DNA of 64,000 nt. Origin: Chelydra serpentina (Eukaryota; Chordata; Testudines; Chelydridae). The position numbers and the translations under genes were made by a program. The notes under the pieces were generated by a model. It was not told the DNA's origin, ran no database searches, and worked only from the letters and a program-made list of their open reading frames with translations. Positions within the stretch are counted from its first letter, which is position 1, and the number at the start of each line of letters is the position of its first letter. This document shows positions 21,712-32,283 of this stretch, one piece after another. The stretch is from assembly GCA_037349315.1 (NCBI GenBank), contig JBAIAC010000018.1, positions 1,736,001-1,800,000 of the forward strand, in the 5' to 3' direction.

Positions 21712-23351
21712 AGATATAGCACTGTCTTCTGTAAAGACACCATCTACCAGGATCCTCATTTCTGAATCTTCGAACCTTAGTGCAAGACGAGCAAAGCGCC
21801 TGCAGTAGTTAAAGAATTATGACCCCTTTGGTGGTGGGATAGGGAGTAATAAGCCAGTGCATCTCTGAATATTCTGGTTATTTTCCTCTAGACCTCAACT
21901 GATGCAGCAGCACAGCAAACAAGAAGCTCCTTCATGACTCCACATCACCCCAGCCCTTGTAATGGTATCATTTTACTTTGTATTTCCCTCCTTTCAGTTG
22001 GTTAAGTATTTCAGCTTGTTTGTGAGTTTAAGCTTCTTGGCTTTGTGATTTTTGGAGTGAGTGTGCTCAACCATTTTGCAGTTTTTCTGAAAGCGTTTCC
22101 ATAAATAATAGAAAGTCACCCTCTATTTACTGTATGTACACTGCAAGATAACAAGAGTACAAATGAAAACTCTTGTGTCACCATCATAACCTCCTGAAAG
22201 CACCACATGAAACTATTGCAGATGAACACAGATTTTTGCTAAAGCAGATTCCTAATGGAAATTACGCAAACATCCTTTAGTCTCCATTTCACAGAGTTAA
22301 AGGTCTGTGCCAGTGTTGTCAAATGATATAGAGCAGAATTGTACTGTTTAGTACTTCTGAGAAACAGTACTACAAAACCATATTTTCAGTCTACTTTAAG
22401 GCACTGAAGCTCCACACAGATGATATTAAACTGACTCACTATTGGCAAACATATTGAGATTCCCTTAGTCTGATGGGCCATATTCTTTAAGTGAGAGGTT
22501 TGGAAGAACTCTATTTCTGAAGTACAATAAAAAACTAACTTTGGTCCAACATGTTTAATTATCAGACAATCAATGTGATTAAATGAAATCTTTGGATGCA
22601 GATTTTTTTTTCTTTACTCTTCTTCCCCCAGGAAGATGGCAACAGGGATAAAGTAGGGATAAATGTCATGTGAATCAACCAAAATCAGGAGGACTCAAAC
22701 CTCTGGTATTTTTTGAGGGGAGGAAAAATATCAAGCACATGTTCTGTTGAATAGGAGACCTCCCCTATTTTCCAGAAACTTCACGACATTAACGGAGCTA
22801 CTCTAATTTACACCCGCTGAGGATATGGTATGACTACCACAGCTCCTTACCTGGCCAAACCGGGCAGTCTGGGTCCCATACTTGGACCAGCAAATTTTGA
22901 GCTCTATAGTTCAACTCCAGATGAAGTTAGGCTCCAAAAAGTTGGAATCAAGATTCTGGAAAACCGGAGAGGTTTCCTTTTCCAGCAGAACATTAATTAA
23001 CATTAATTTAAAATAATTGATTAAAATGAAATGTAATTAATTGAAAATAATCTTTTAACTATTTTCCATTGATTACGCCAGTGGTCAAACTAGTATTTGT
23101 AGAACCCTTTAAAGTTTCATCACTTTTAGTACAGAACCCTTTATCTTTGCATGGAAAGAGGGTTAGTATGGGCATTATAAAGATATAAATATAAACAGCT
23201 TTATAATATAAAAACCTGCCTACTATAGTGTGAGGTTATCTAGAGACTCATTAGAAAAGAGATATAAAGAAAAACCCTGAGACAAAAAAGTCTTCTCATT
23301 CTAAGCCCAGACCTGGAAGCAAGACGGAGCTGGGGAACAAGCTTTGTTGCT
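21712..23351. other. Unique AT-rich intergenic DNA
   Basis: A half-hairpin fragment of the TTACACC..CTGAGGAT type lies at about 22795-22828. Otherwise nothing is recognised. Confidence 0.5.
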
Positions 23352-23459
23352 ATACTGCTTAAGAGACTTTGTTAGTTAAAGAGACAAGGTGGGTGAGGTA
23401 ATATCTTTTATTGGACCAACTTCTGTTGGTGAGAGAGACAAACTTTTGAGCCACACATA
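23352..23459. repeat. Reptilian repeat fragment ('aatatcttttattggaccaac')
   Basis: The stretch gacaaggtgggtgaggtaat followed by atcttttattggaccaac and gttggtgagagagaca is a repeat I recognise as recurrent in turtle genomes. Its full structure is unknown to me. It is cut off where the hAT element starts at 23460. Confidence 0.45.
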
Positions 23460-23742
23460 CAGGGCTGGCCACAACATTTTGGCACCTGAGGCGGGGAGCT
23501 CAAATGATGCCCTCATGTCCCCTCGCTTGGGCCAAAACTTTGAAAGGTCTCAATTCTGCCTTCTTCCTGTTCTACGCCTCTTGTGGTACTGCTCTGCTAC
23601 CTACCCCAATAAAAGAGAACTAACAACTTAAAATGCCTTGTTCAAAAATGTTAAGTAACACTTAACTTTCAAACGCCTGGACAGCAAATGTAACTTTTCT
23701 TGTCTGTGTAGTAAACACTGGCATTTTTATCAGTTTGAATAA

Positions 23743-24107
23743 TTAAAGTGGTGCTTTCTGTGCCTTCTTGGTTGCAAAGATTTGAACTGCTTCCTGAAGG
23801 TCCACAGTCTGGGCCAGTTCATGCTCTGTTGAGATGGTTGCAAGGCCGACCAGCCTCTCTTGTGTCATTGTGGAGCATAGATGCGTTTTTATTAACTTCA
23901 GTTTAGAGCAGCTGTGTTCTCCACTGGCACCTGAAGTATGCGCAGAGCAACAAAAGCATTTGGAAAGAGGGTTGTCATCTTATTTGTAAACATATATTCC
24001 AGAACAGCCTTTGGAGTTGATCCTGCTGAAATGTATCTTGAAAGGGCTTTCAGTTCATCACCTAAATCACTCGCATCAATATCGCACATGTCATCATATG
24101 TCAACAC
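23743..24107 (-). pseudogene. hAT transposase, C-terminal dimerisation region, frameshifted
   Basis: The minus-strand frame 24107-23898 reads DLGDELKALSRYI and FPNAFVALRILQVPV, the segment leading into the hAT C-terminal dimerisation domain of DUF4371/ZMYM-like transposases. After a frameshift near 23905-23920 a second frame continues with SKLKLIKTHL, TMTQERLVGLATIS and a QKAPL end before the stop. The canonical ASGERSFSKLK junction is damaged. The N-terminal zinc finger and the RNase-H-like catalytic Asp/Asp/Glu region are not in the window. It encodes no active enzyme; in its day it could have mobilised elements with matching ends. Confidence 0.8.
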
Positions 24108-24249
24108 TGTCTCTAGTGCCCTTCATTGCTGGTGTAGGTCTTCTTCAGGTATAGTTTTGGAATATCATACAACATCCCAGTCCAGTGAAAGTGAGTGAGG
24201 GTGGCATAGAGTGAGCGACGGAGGGAGGCGGGATGGATTGAGTGGGAAG

Positions 24250-24306
24250 CGGGGCCTCAGAGAAGGGGTGGGGCCTCAGAGAAGGGGTGGGGCCTCAGAG
24301 AAGGGG
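24250..24306. repeat. Tandem repeat, 19 bp x 3
   Basis: Three consecutive copies of (t/c)ggggcctcagagaagggg, nearly identical to each other, in the GC-rich inner part of the hAT remnant. The homogeneity suggests recent expansion. Confidence 0.9.
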
Positions 24307-24318
24307 CAGGGCAAGGGA

Positions 24319-24432
24319 TGATTTAGTTGGTGTTGGTCCTGCTTTGGGCAGGGGATTGGACTAGATGAGCAGGGGATTGGACTAGACGACCTCCTGAGAT
24401 CTCTTCCAACCCTAATATTCTATTATTCTATT
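24319..24432 (+). mobile_element. CR1 3'-terminal fragment with internal 20-bp duplication
   Basis: Contains ttggtcctgctttgggcagg, gacgacctcctgagatctct and tccaaccctaatattcta, followed by an attctattctatt-like tail. The unit gcaggggattggactaga appears twice in tandem (about 24350-24388). It lies within the hAT remnant, whose sequence continues on both sides, so it inserted after the hAT. Confidence 0.8.
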
Positions 24433-24944
24433 CTAAGTGTGTTCGGTTTTGTGTGATTAGAAAGTTGGCAACCTTACCAGGAATTGAAATGAGGGGGTCT
24501 TGGGAGAGGCAGGAAGAAGGAGCTTTTAAATGGGAGACAGGAGACTGGCAGGGGCATGAAGGGAAGATGTAAGGGCTTGGGGTCATGGAAGGAGGGATGC
24601 AGAGGGTTAGAGGGATAGATCCCGGCAATCGGATGGGGCAGAGAGGGACGTCAAAAGGTAGATATGTGCTTATAGTTTGCTAGATATAAAGTTTTCAAGG
24701 TGAATAAAATCCTCCCCAGCTCCCCCTCCTTTCCTCTCCACTGACCCAACCATACCTACACCCATATTTTACCTATGGACATAGTAAATCTGCAGGAGGT
24801 GAGGCCTCTTTTGAAGCCATATCTGTCGCTGCACGCCTCGCCTACTATAGATTTGTACACCAACTCAGTTTAAACTTTTGCTGCTCGTTCAAAAAACTGG
24901 AAAATTTACAAACAAAACAGTTCTTAATAAGATTGAAAGTTCAT

Positions 24945-25730
24945 AGATTCTTAGATTCTAAGAATGATTGTTTAATTAATTTATAGATTTTAAGGCCAGA
25001 AGGGATATTATGATCTTTTTGTCTGACTTCTTGCATAATGTAGCCTATAGAACCTCACCCTGTAATTTCTTCATGAAGCCCGCATAGCTCTTTTGGAGCG
25101 ATAGCTTGTCTTTTATATACCCAGTTTTGATTTAAAGACTTTGAGTGATGGTGAATCCACCACGTCCCTAGATAAGTTGTTCCATTCATTAGTTACATTC
25201 ACTATTTAAAATGTACACTTTATTGCTAGTCAGAATTTATCTAGCTTCATCTTCTGGCTTTTGGATCTCATACCTTTTTTCCTAGATTAAAAAGTAATGT
25301 ACTATCAGAAATGTCTTTCTCTTGTTGATATATAAAGACCACAATCAAGTCACCTTTTAGCCCTCTGTTGGATAATTAATTAAATTGAACTGAAGTCTCT
25401 CACTATAAGCTATGTTTTCCAGCTCTGTAGTCATTCTTGTAGTACTTTTCAAAACCTTTTCCCAATTTTTACCATTCTTTCTGAAGTGTGGATGCCATAA
25501 CTGGACACACTATTCCAGTAATGGTCTCACCAAGCCATACACAAGTAATACCACCTCCATACTCCTACTTGATATTCCTCCACTTATGCCTCCAAGTTGT
25601 GGTGATAATAAGCAATGAAGGATTATATGGCAGTGGGGGAACTGGCAGGATCTCTTATCTATTCTTTTCCAAGCTTCATTTATGGCATTAGAATTTTTGG
25701 AAAGAAATATGATATTGGTTTAGGAGGTAG
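24945..25730 (-). mobile_element. CR1 LINE, C-terminal ORF2 and 3' UTR, minus strand
   Basis: Read on the minus strand: a block equivalent to EYCVQFWxPHF (gtgtccagttatggcatcca, about 25510) is followed by a degraded [12 protein letters not shown] region (about 25350), the NWNNLP region and the 3' UTR ending with 'ccttctggccttaaaatcta' and a cttagattcta-type tail near 24950. All frames carry stops. The subfamily differs from the copies at 20660 and 42795. Confidence 0.75.
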
Positions 25731-28700
25731 TTGGGCTCCATTTAAATACACTTTCAACCCTCTCTCTTTTATAACAAAGATTTTTCTTTATGAACATAGC
25801 TTAATTCACTACTGGGGGCTTAGGCTCTGCAGTATGCAAAACTTGTTTTATTTCTTCATAAACTTATAATCTGTCTTTCACTAGTGCTTCGGTGATTTCC
25901 CGATAAGTAAACATTTAATAATACTTGGGTTGGAAGTGTTGGTCCTAGATATGAATTCTTAGACAATTTGCAGACTTTCTCCTCTTTGAGCTTCTTGGTG
26001 AAAAGGTTTCTCTCACTACTTCTAGCTGGTCTATTGCCTTGAGAGCTGAACACAGCCTGAAAACAGTGTCACTGCTTTCAATACTTCCCAGAAAAAAACA
26101 TTTGTTGCTGTTGTCAGTATTATTGCAAGCATGCTGCTGTCCCTTCCAGACTAAATAATGCTGGATCTTATATTGATCTAAAGCTACAGTTCATGTACTG
26201 CTGGTGCACAAAGAGATGACTTTGTAGAGTAAAGTGTTTTTAATGCAGTTACTCTAAACCACTTTTTCATTTCACAATAGATTTAAATGTAAGTTTAAAT
26301 TTATTGCTTTGCCCAAACAGGTGACCCATTTCATAAGCCCTCTGCATAGTCGTGAGGAAAACAAAACAGACCAGTTAAGAGATTACAGTCATACTATGAT
26401 TCGTGCATTGAGTGCTTAGGAGGTGTTCTCATAAAAGCTTGCGCCCCAATACAGCAAAAGAAGTTGGTGAGTGGGGGAGGCTAGTGAAGTTTGTTACACA
26501 CATGAAATTCCTCTCAGGAAGACTGTTGTCAGTGGTTCCATCACTTACCATTAGCCCCAAAACAGTTTTTCTTCCCACTCCAAGTGTTTGCTGTGTTTCT
26601 GATGGAATTAGGTTGCACTTACATTCCAACCTATTTCATGCTCTCTTTATTCTCTGTGTCCTAACTTCTGAAAGAGATTATATCATATATGCAGCAGCCT
26701 CTTGTTAAATCTTAATGAGAAGCAAAACTGGCTTGAATTAACCAGATCTGACCTTATCAATATTTTAGCAATGTAATTTATGAGTATATGTAAAAAAGAG
26801 ACCTGTAATTCTAAGGAACATCTACTGTTTTGTAAGGTGAAAAAATCTCATCATAACATTTAAAACCTTTCAGGGCTTTCTACATTTGAGCTCCCTCTTG
26901 GTTAGGTTTGCACCTAGAATGATCTTTGTTTTTATATCTCTTCCATCTCAATCCTTTATTGAAAAGTCCTGTCAAATTTTTACTAGGGAAGAAACCAGAA
27001 AGATTCTCTAGAATTCATGGGCCAGATGGTGACTCTTGCTGTGTGTCTGTACAGGGGAGTAAGAAGCCATAAATTGTTCTCTTACTCCCCTGAGCTTGCC
27101 ACTCATATAATGGGTAGGAGCATGGGAGGAAAGCAGCTTCTGCTGGACCACTAATCCCCATGTCACAGGTATGCAGAGAGTGGGGAGTTGGTGGAGCCCT
27201 GAGTCTACCCCTTCCACCCCACGCCCCTGGGGAAATTATCAATGACAGGTAGGGGCTGGTGCAGATTAATTCACTCCAACAGCAAACAGAGAAGCAGGGA
27301 CTAGGCTGACTGAGTCACCATATGCATTTGGTCCTATGGAACTTTTCTAATCCTCCTGTAATATGAATTGCTCAGGATTTGCATCAGTGTTACTGGAAAT
27401 GATCTCTGCAGAAAATTCTCAAAGGCACATCTGTATCCACCATCTTGTCCTCTAAGATCTACCAAAGAGACCGTTGTTTACAGCCGTGCTGTCAAGATTT
27501 GACAAACTAGCAACGAAAGAAGAAACCTAGTTAAATGAAAGTATTTACGGATTGTTTTGTTCAGTTAGGATATCTGCTCCACATAGCATTCAAAGATAAA
27601 TTCATTAGGTTAATACAGTACCAAGAAAAAAGGAACAAGATCAATGAGCGACAAAATTAATTCCTTTCTTGGTTATTTTTTATTCTGTGCTCCTCATTGT
27701 GAAAAAGCTTTCTTAAGAAAAGCTGTCTATTAATTGTTAATTCAGAATGACTTCAGAAAGCAAGTGCTAAAACTCCATTTCTCTTCAACATCATAATCTC
27801 TACAGGTTGTAAATAAACATTGCATTAATCAGCCTGTCATCACTTCTAGCTATCACCATTGTTGCTCATTACCTTTGACCAATTCAATACAAAAGACAAA
27901 CAAAATATTTAGGAAAAGCCTTGAAACCTTCCCCCCTCCCCGCCGCCCCACACACCCCGCTCCTTCCAAACACAAACCATACCAAACCTAAATCAAACAA
28001 AACAGAAAACCCCACACCCTCTTTTTACAACCATCTGAGTCAAATTGAGTTTCTCAGCTGACTTTCATGCTGAATCTGCAGTGGAAGGGTCAGAAATCTT
28101 GTTTGAATTTCAGCCTAATTCTGCAGAGTTTCAGGTCCAAACTTCTATGTACTTACCCAAACTAAATCCCAACTCTCAGTCTTCTGAGTTGCACTATTTG
28201 AAAAGGTAGTTGCATGTTTGTAATACTGAACAGGAGTCATTGATTTCAGTTTGGAGGGGCTTCAATGAACCCTTTGTTCCTGTTTCGGTTCACAAAATTT
28301 TTGTACCAGATTCATTAATTTCACTTTTGAGTTTTAGCCTGGAATGAACCAGAAAAACTTGAGTGAAACTTGTCTATACCAGAGCTATAGGCCACAAGAA
28401 TCACTTTCCCCAATGCCTTTTGCTTCCTTCTCAGGTGGGCCTCCTGGCCTGCAACATGTTTAACCTCTGTCTTTTACGGCAGCGATGTGATTCCTCTTTC
28501 TCCTGGACTAATTAATCAGAATGGCCTGCTTGCCTATTCCCACCATCTGACAATTTAAAGGAAGTTAGCTAAGTAAATACAGAGCTGTTTAAAAAAACCC
28601 AAAACCCTTTTGGTGAATAGACTGGCTGCCTACCCTGTTCAGCCACTGCAGGACCTAAAAGGTTCTATCCTCTTCCACAACAGTGGTTCTGATACACCCC

Positions 28701-29878
28701 AGAATGTACCATGCACAGCCATATCATTGACCAAATTATGCATCTTGAATTTCAGAATACATGCTTTTCATTTATATGGCTATCCATTATGTGTTGTTTA
28801 ATTTGTTTGGAAGCTCTGGATAAATAAAACTGCAAATAAAAGTGCACCTTTAAATCAGTTAGTCATCTTATTATAGACAGAAACTCCCAGTCCAGTCTTA
28901 TGTACGAATAGCTTTAACAACAAATTTTCTTTTACAAGACAAAATAAATAACTCTGTTTGCCAGTTAGTAGATTGGAACAGTTTATATGGCAATTGACCA
29001 TCTGCCAGTGGTATTGACTAGTCATGTCAATACTGTCCTAGATTTAAAAAAGGCTACTCTTAAGTTTAATTAATGTTTCATTGTTAGTGCTCTCCCTGTA
29101 ATCACAGAGCTTATTAGCGGCTGCTTAATGTCAGAACAAGACACTTCCTTAAATTTTTTGAGCAGAGAATGTTAATCTATGAGTCTTTGCATGTTGACCA
29201 CTATACTGTGGTATCCAATCTCTCTATTAGTTTAATTAATAAATGTTAATATATTCATTCTGAGAAGAAAAATTGGTGCTTTAATACAATAATTTATTGC
29301 TGCTTGAAATTCTCCAAATCTTCATTTCCTCAACCTGATTAATTCCTTACTATGTAAATGAAGGAATTCCTTTTGTTATAGATTATTCTATGGTGAATTA
29401 GATATTTCTCTTATTAATGGGTTTTCATTTTATTTTGTTGGTTTTTGTCCCTTAGTTCTTCAGGATATTGCAGTTTTTTAAGTTTTTGAGATTTTTATTT
29501 CATGTTTTAAACATATTGGTTCCACTTTTCTCAGAATACTGAAATATCGCCACCACCCAAAAAAAAACTAACCACCAATAACTCAAGTTAGTAACTTGTA
29601 TCCAACATTGTCTCAGTGGATAATGTTTTTAAAATGTTATTCATTATTTGTATGTCTTTCAGACTTTGAACTTTTTTTTAAAAAAAAATTCTTTACAGCG
29701 GACGTGACCCAGAACCTGTACTGAAGGTTATATAAGTTTCTATAATAACCCCTAATTTTCAGTCATTTCTAACTATCTGAAATGTCTACCTTTGAGGCTG
29801 AACATTTTCAGGATAGGTCTCTATCTAAAGGTGAATTACTTTTGCAATGTTTGAATGAAAACAGTTTAGTCATTTCTG
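25731..29878. other. Unique AT-rich intergenic DNA, candidate conserved block inside
   Basis: No mobile element is recognised over about 4 kb, unusual for this window. The interval 27540-27900 is dense in homeodomain-type ATTAATT and TAATTG motifs and lacks repeats. A C-rich patch lies at about 27930-27962. The region 28120-28380 contains ttcggttcacaaaattt-like blocks that may be a degraded palindromic repeat. Confidence 0.45.
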
Positions 29879-30437
29879 AGTATGAGGAGAGATTGATAAG
29901 ACTGAGACTTTCAGCTTGGAAAAGATAAAACTAGGGGAGCATATGGTAGAGGTCTATAAAATCAAGACTGGTTTAGAGAAAGAAAATGAGTAAGTGTTAT
30001 TTATTCTTTCTCATAACACAAGAACTAGGGATCACCAAATGAAATTCATAACCAGTAGGTTTAAAGGAAACAAAAGGAAGTATTTCTTCACCCAACACAC
30101 AATCAATCTGTGGAACTCTTTGCCAGAGGATGTTATGAAGGCCAAGACTATAACAGGATTCAAAAAAGAACTAGACAAGTACATGGAGGATAGGTCCATC
30201 AATGGCTATTAGTCCTAACCCTAACCCAGAATGGGAAAGGATGCAAAAACATGATTTGAAGCGTCCCTAGCCTCTGTTTACCAGAAGCTGGGAATGGGCG
30301 AGGGAATGGATCACTTGATGATTATCTGTTCTGTTCATTCCCTCTGAAGCACCTGGCATTGGTCACTGTCAGAAGACAAGATACCGGGCTATATGGACCA
30401 TTGGTGTAACCCAGTATGGCCATTGTTATGTTCATCA
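29879..30437 (+). mobile_element. CR1 LINE, ORF2 C-terminus and 3' UTR
   Basis: Starts within the YEERLIRLRL-type block and continues through a frame (29994-30212) with FTQHTINLWNSLPEDV and KKELDKYMEDRSINGY, ending at the ORF2 stop. The 3' UTR follows, with atggatcacttgatgattat and the terminal ccattggtgtaacccagtat. It is the same subfamily as the minus-strand copy at 1-575. A cctaaccctaaccc insertion lies at 30214-30227 just after the stop. Confidence 0.85.
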
Positions 30438-30540
30438 AGGTGGTTTTATTTTGTCAGCAATGCAGGCGAGTTTGGTTGGCTGGATTTGTTGATGATAGCT
30501 GACTTTTGTCAATAAAACACTGTTATGTAGACAAGGCCTA
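30438..30540. mobile_element. MITE right-end fragment (TGTAGACAAGGCCT)
   Basis: Ends atgtagacaaggccta, the inverted form of the AGGCCTTGTCTACA terminus found at 50891 and 62215. The body is aataaaacactgtt-like; the left end is lost at the CR1 boundary. Confidence 0.5.
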
Positions 30541-31755
30541 AAATATGTTGAGAAAGTTAAGAGATATCAAGAAGAGCCTCAAGGATAGCAGAGTTCAGAG
30601 GAGAAAGTATTTTTGATAGTTTGTTTTTCATTTTTGCAATTTTTACCTCTCCATTTTTTAATTTGAGTTGCCCCATTTTGTCAGTAGGTGCTATGGAGTG
30701 AATGAGACCTATCATTGTACAAATTTAAAGAGTATTCTTTTTAAAATTGAGCCACAACAGAAGTGAATGTTCTTGTAAAAGCTCTAAATTGTTGCAAGAG
30801 ACTTGCTTGATGTAGATAAATCATAAATGTATCATGTATTCTCCTGCACACACCTGAAAATTGTTCAGTTTAATTAGGTCATAGCTCATGCTGATTGTTT
30901 TCCTTCTGCTGTATCTGATTTCTTTCTTTTCTACTGTTTCCATGTTTAGTTTAGTGGTTGAAGGTGTGTGGAAGTTAAAGAACTCTCTAATTTTTTAAGA
31001 GCCCTAAAGGGAAGTGTGCTTTTGTTAATAATTCCTGTGAACACCTGTGGACTATTGAGTTTAATTGTGCAACAGCTGGTGGCGATGATGTATGGAGAGA
31101 GAGTTGCTTTGCAGACTGACAGGAAATTCTTTTTTTTCTTTTAGCTATCAATTTCCTTATGTGGTTTGTAAGGCATTTTGATATGATATTCTTTTGATCA
31201 GTACAATAGAGGTGGTGTTTCATGGTTGAAGACTTTAGCAGGGGTGCAGAGTAATGCAAAATACTCTTGCTAAACTTCTACAGAGTAAAGTTGCCGATCA
31301 GGGAAGTTAGCTGATCATCTTATGTACACAGTAGTGAGGAATATGCTGAGGGACTTTCTCATACACAAGAAAGGAATAGACTTTAAAGGAAGTGTGATTG
31401 GAACTAACTGAGATAGGAGAGATGCTAGAAGAACTGTATGTGGAGTAAATTCAGTATGGTGGTAAATGAAAGGTAATGTAGGATAAGTTGAAATAGACTG
31501 TTTTTGAAAATATCATGTTAAAATTGGCATATTTATATGTGGGACTTATAAATGGAACTGGAATAAATCAAATAATAATTAAGTTCAACAAGATATTTTC
31601 TGACTGTGAGGACTCCCATAGCTCCTGCCCCCCTGATCCAACTCTCTCAACTATATTAAAGCTTGCTAGAAAGTATGGTAACCTCCATAGAGTATTGCTC
31701 ATGGTTATAAGGGAGTGCCCAGCAATATGGGACATGGAGAGACCTACCTGGGAGA
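30541..31755. other. Unique AT-rich intergenic DNA
   Basis: Nothing recognised. Frames of 82-90 codons here show no family motif. Confidence 0.5.
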
Positions 31756-32035
31756 AGCAGTGAAGTCTAGTAGATATGGCACTGATTCAAGACTTAGAAG
31801 ACCTTGATTCTATTCCTGGTTTTGCTACTAAATTGTTATGTTACCTAGGGCCAGTCACTTCACCTCTCTGTTTCTCCTCTCCACCTTTGTTTCACTTCTC
31901 TGTTTAGACTGTATGCTCTTTAGGTAGGGGCTGCTATCCCTTGCTGTGTATTTGTATATTGCCTGGCACAAAGGGACTCCATTCTTGGTTATAGATTATT
32001 GGCACTACATTAATAAGGAATAAAAATAATCTTTT
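31756..32035 (+). mobile_element. MIR/Cry-like tRNA-SINE with long tail
   Basis: The tRNA-like head agcagtgaagtctagtagat with the B-box-like ttgattctattcc is followed by the core cctagggccagtcacttcac and a tail with gactgtatgctctttaggta, gtatattgcctggcac and aataaaaataat. All parts are in canonical order, although bases have drifted. This is the most complete copy of this SINE class in the window. Confidence 0.75.
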
Positions 32036-32230
32036 TAAGAAAGTGTTCTGTTTTAGGAAGGAGAGTCAAACGGGTAGCAAATTTTGTACTATGGAAGAAC
32101 CTAGAAAACTATTATTTTATATTGCTTCCACTTCAGTACACATTTCACTTTCTTTGTAGCATAACAAAATAATAATTAATTGCTGCAGTTAATTAAATGC
32201 AAAAGTGTGGTTGAAGTATCCCTTCAATTG

Positions 32231-32280
<50 letters not shown>
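32231..32280. repeat. (TA)n microsatellite
   Basis: About 24 uninterrupted TA dinucleotides between aattgta and gtacaaac. Confidence 0.95.

Positions 32281-32283
<3 letters not shown>

Larger units (their letters stand above)
23460..24475 (-). mobile_element. hAT transposon remnant carrying a transposase tail
   Basis: The left end cagggctggccacaac at 23460 is of the same type as the ends of the non-autonomous hATs at 4833, 9292 and 51815. Inside, on the minus strand, lies the C-terminus of a hAT transposase with its stop at 23743-23745. Element sequence appears to resume at 24433 (gtgttcggttttg..ggcaacc) after a CR1 3' fragment. The right terminus and the second TSD copy (expected cacacata) are not found, so the element is truncated. 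Confidence 0.65.

Noticed and set aside
32231..32280. (TA)n tract as a replication origin or matrix attachment site
   Set aside because: An isolated simple repeat gives no support for such a function.
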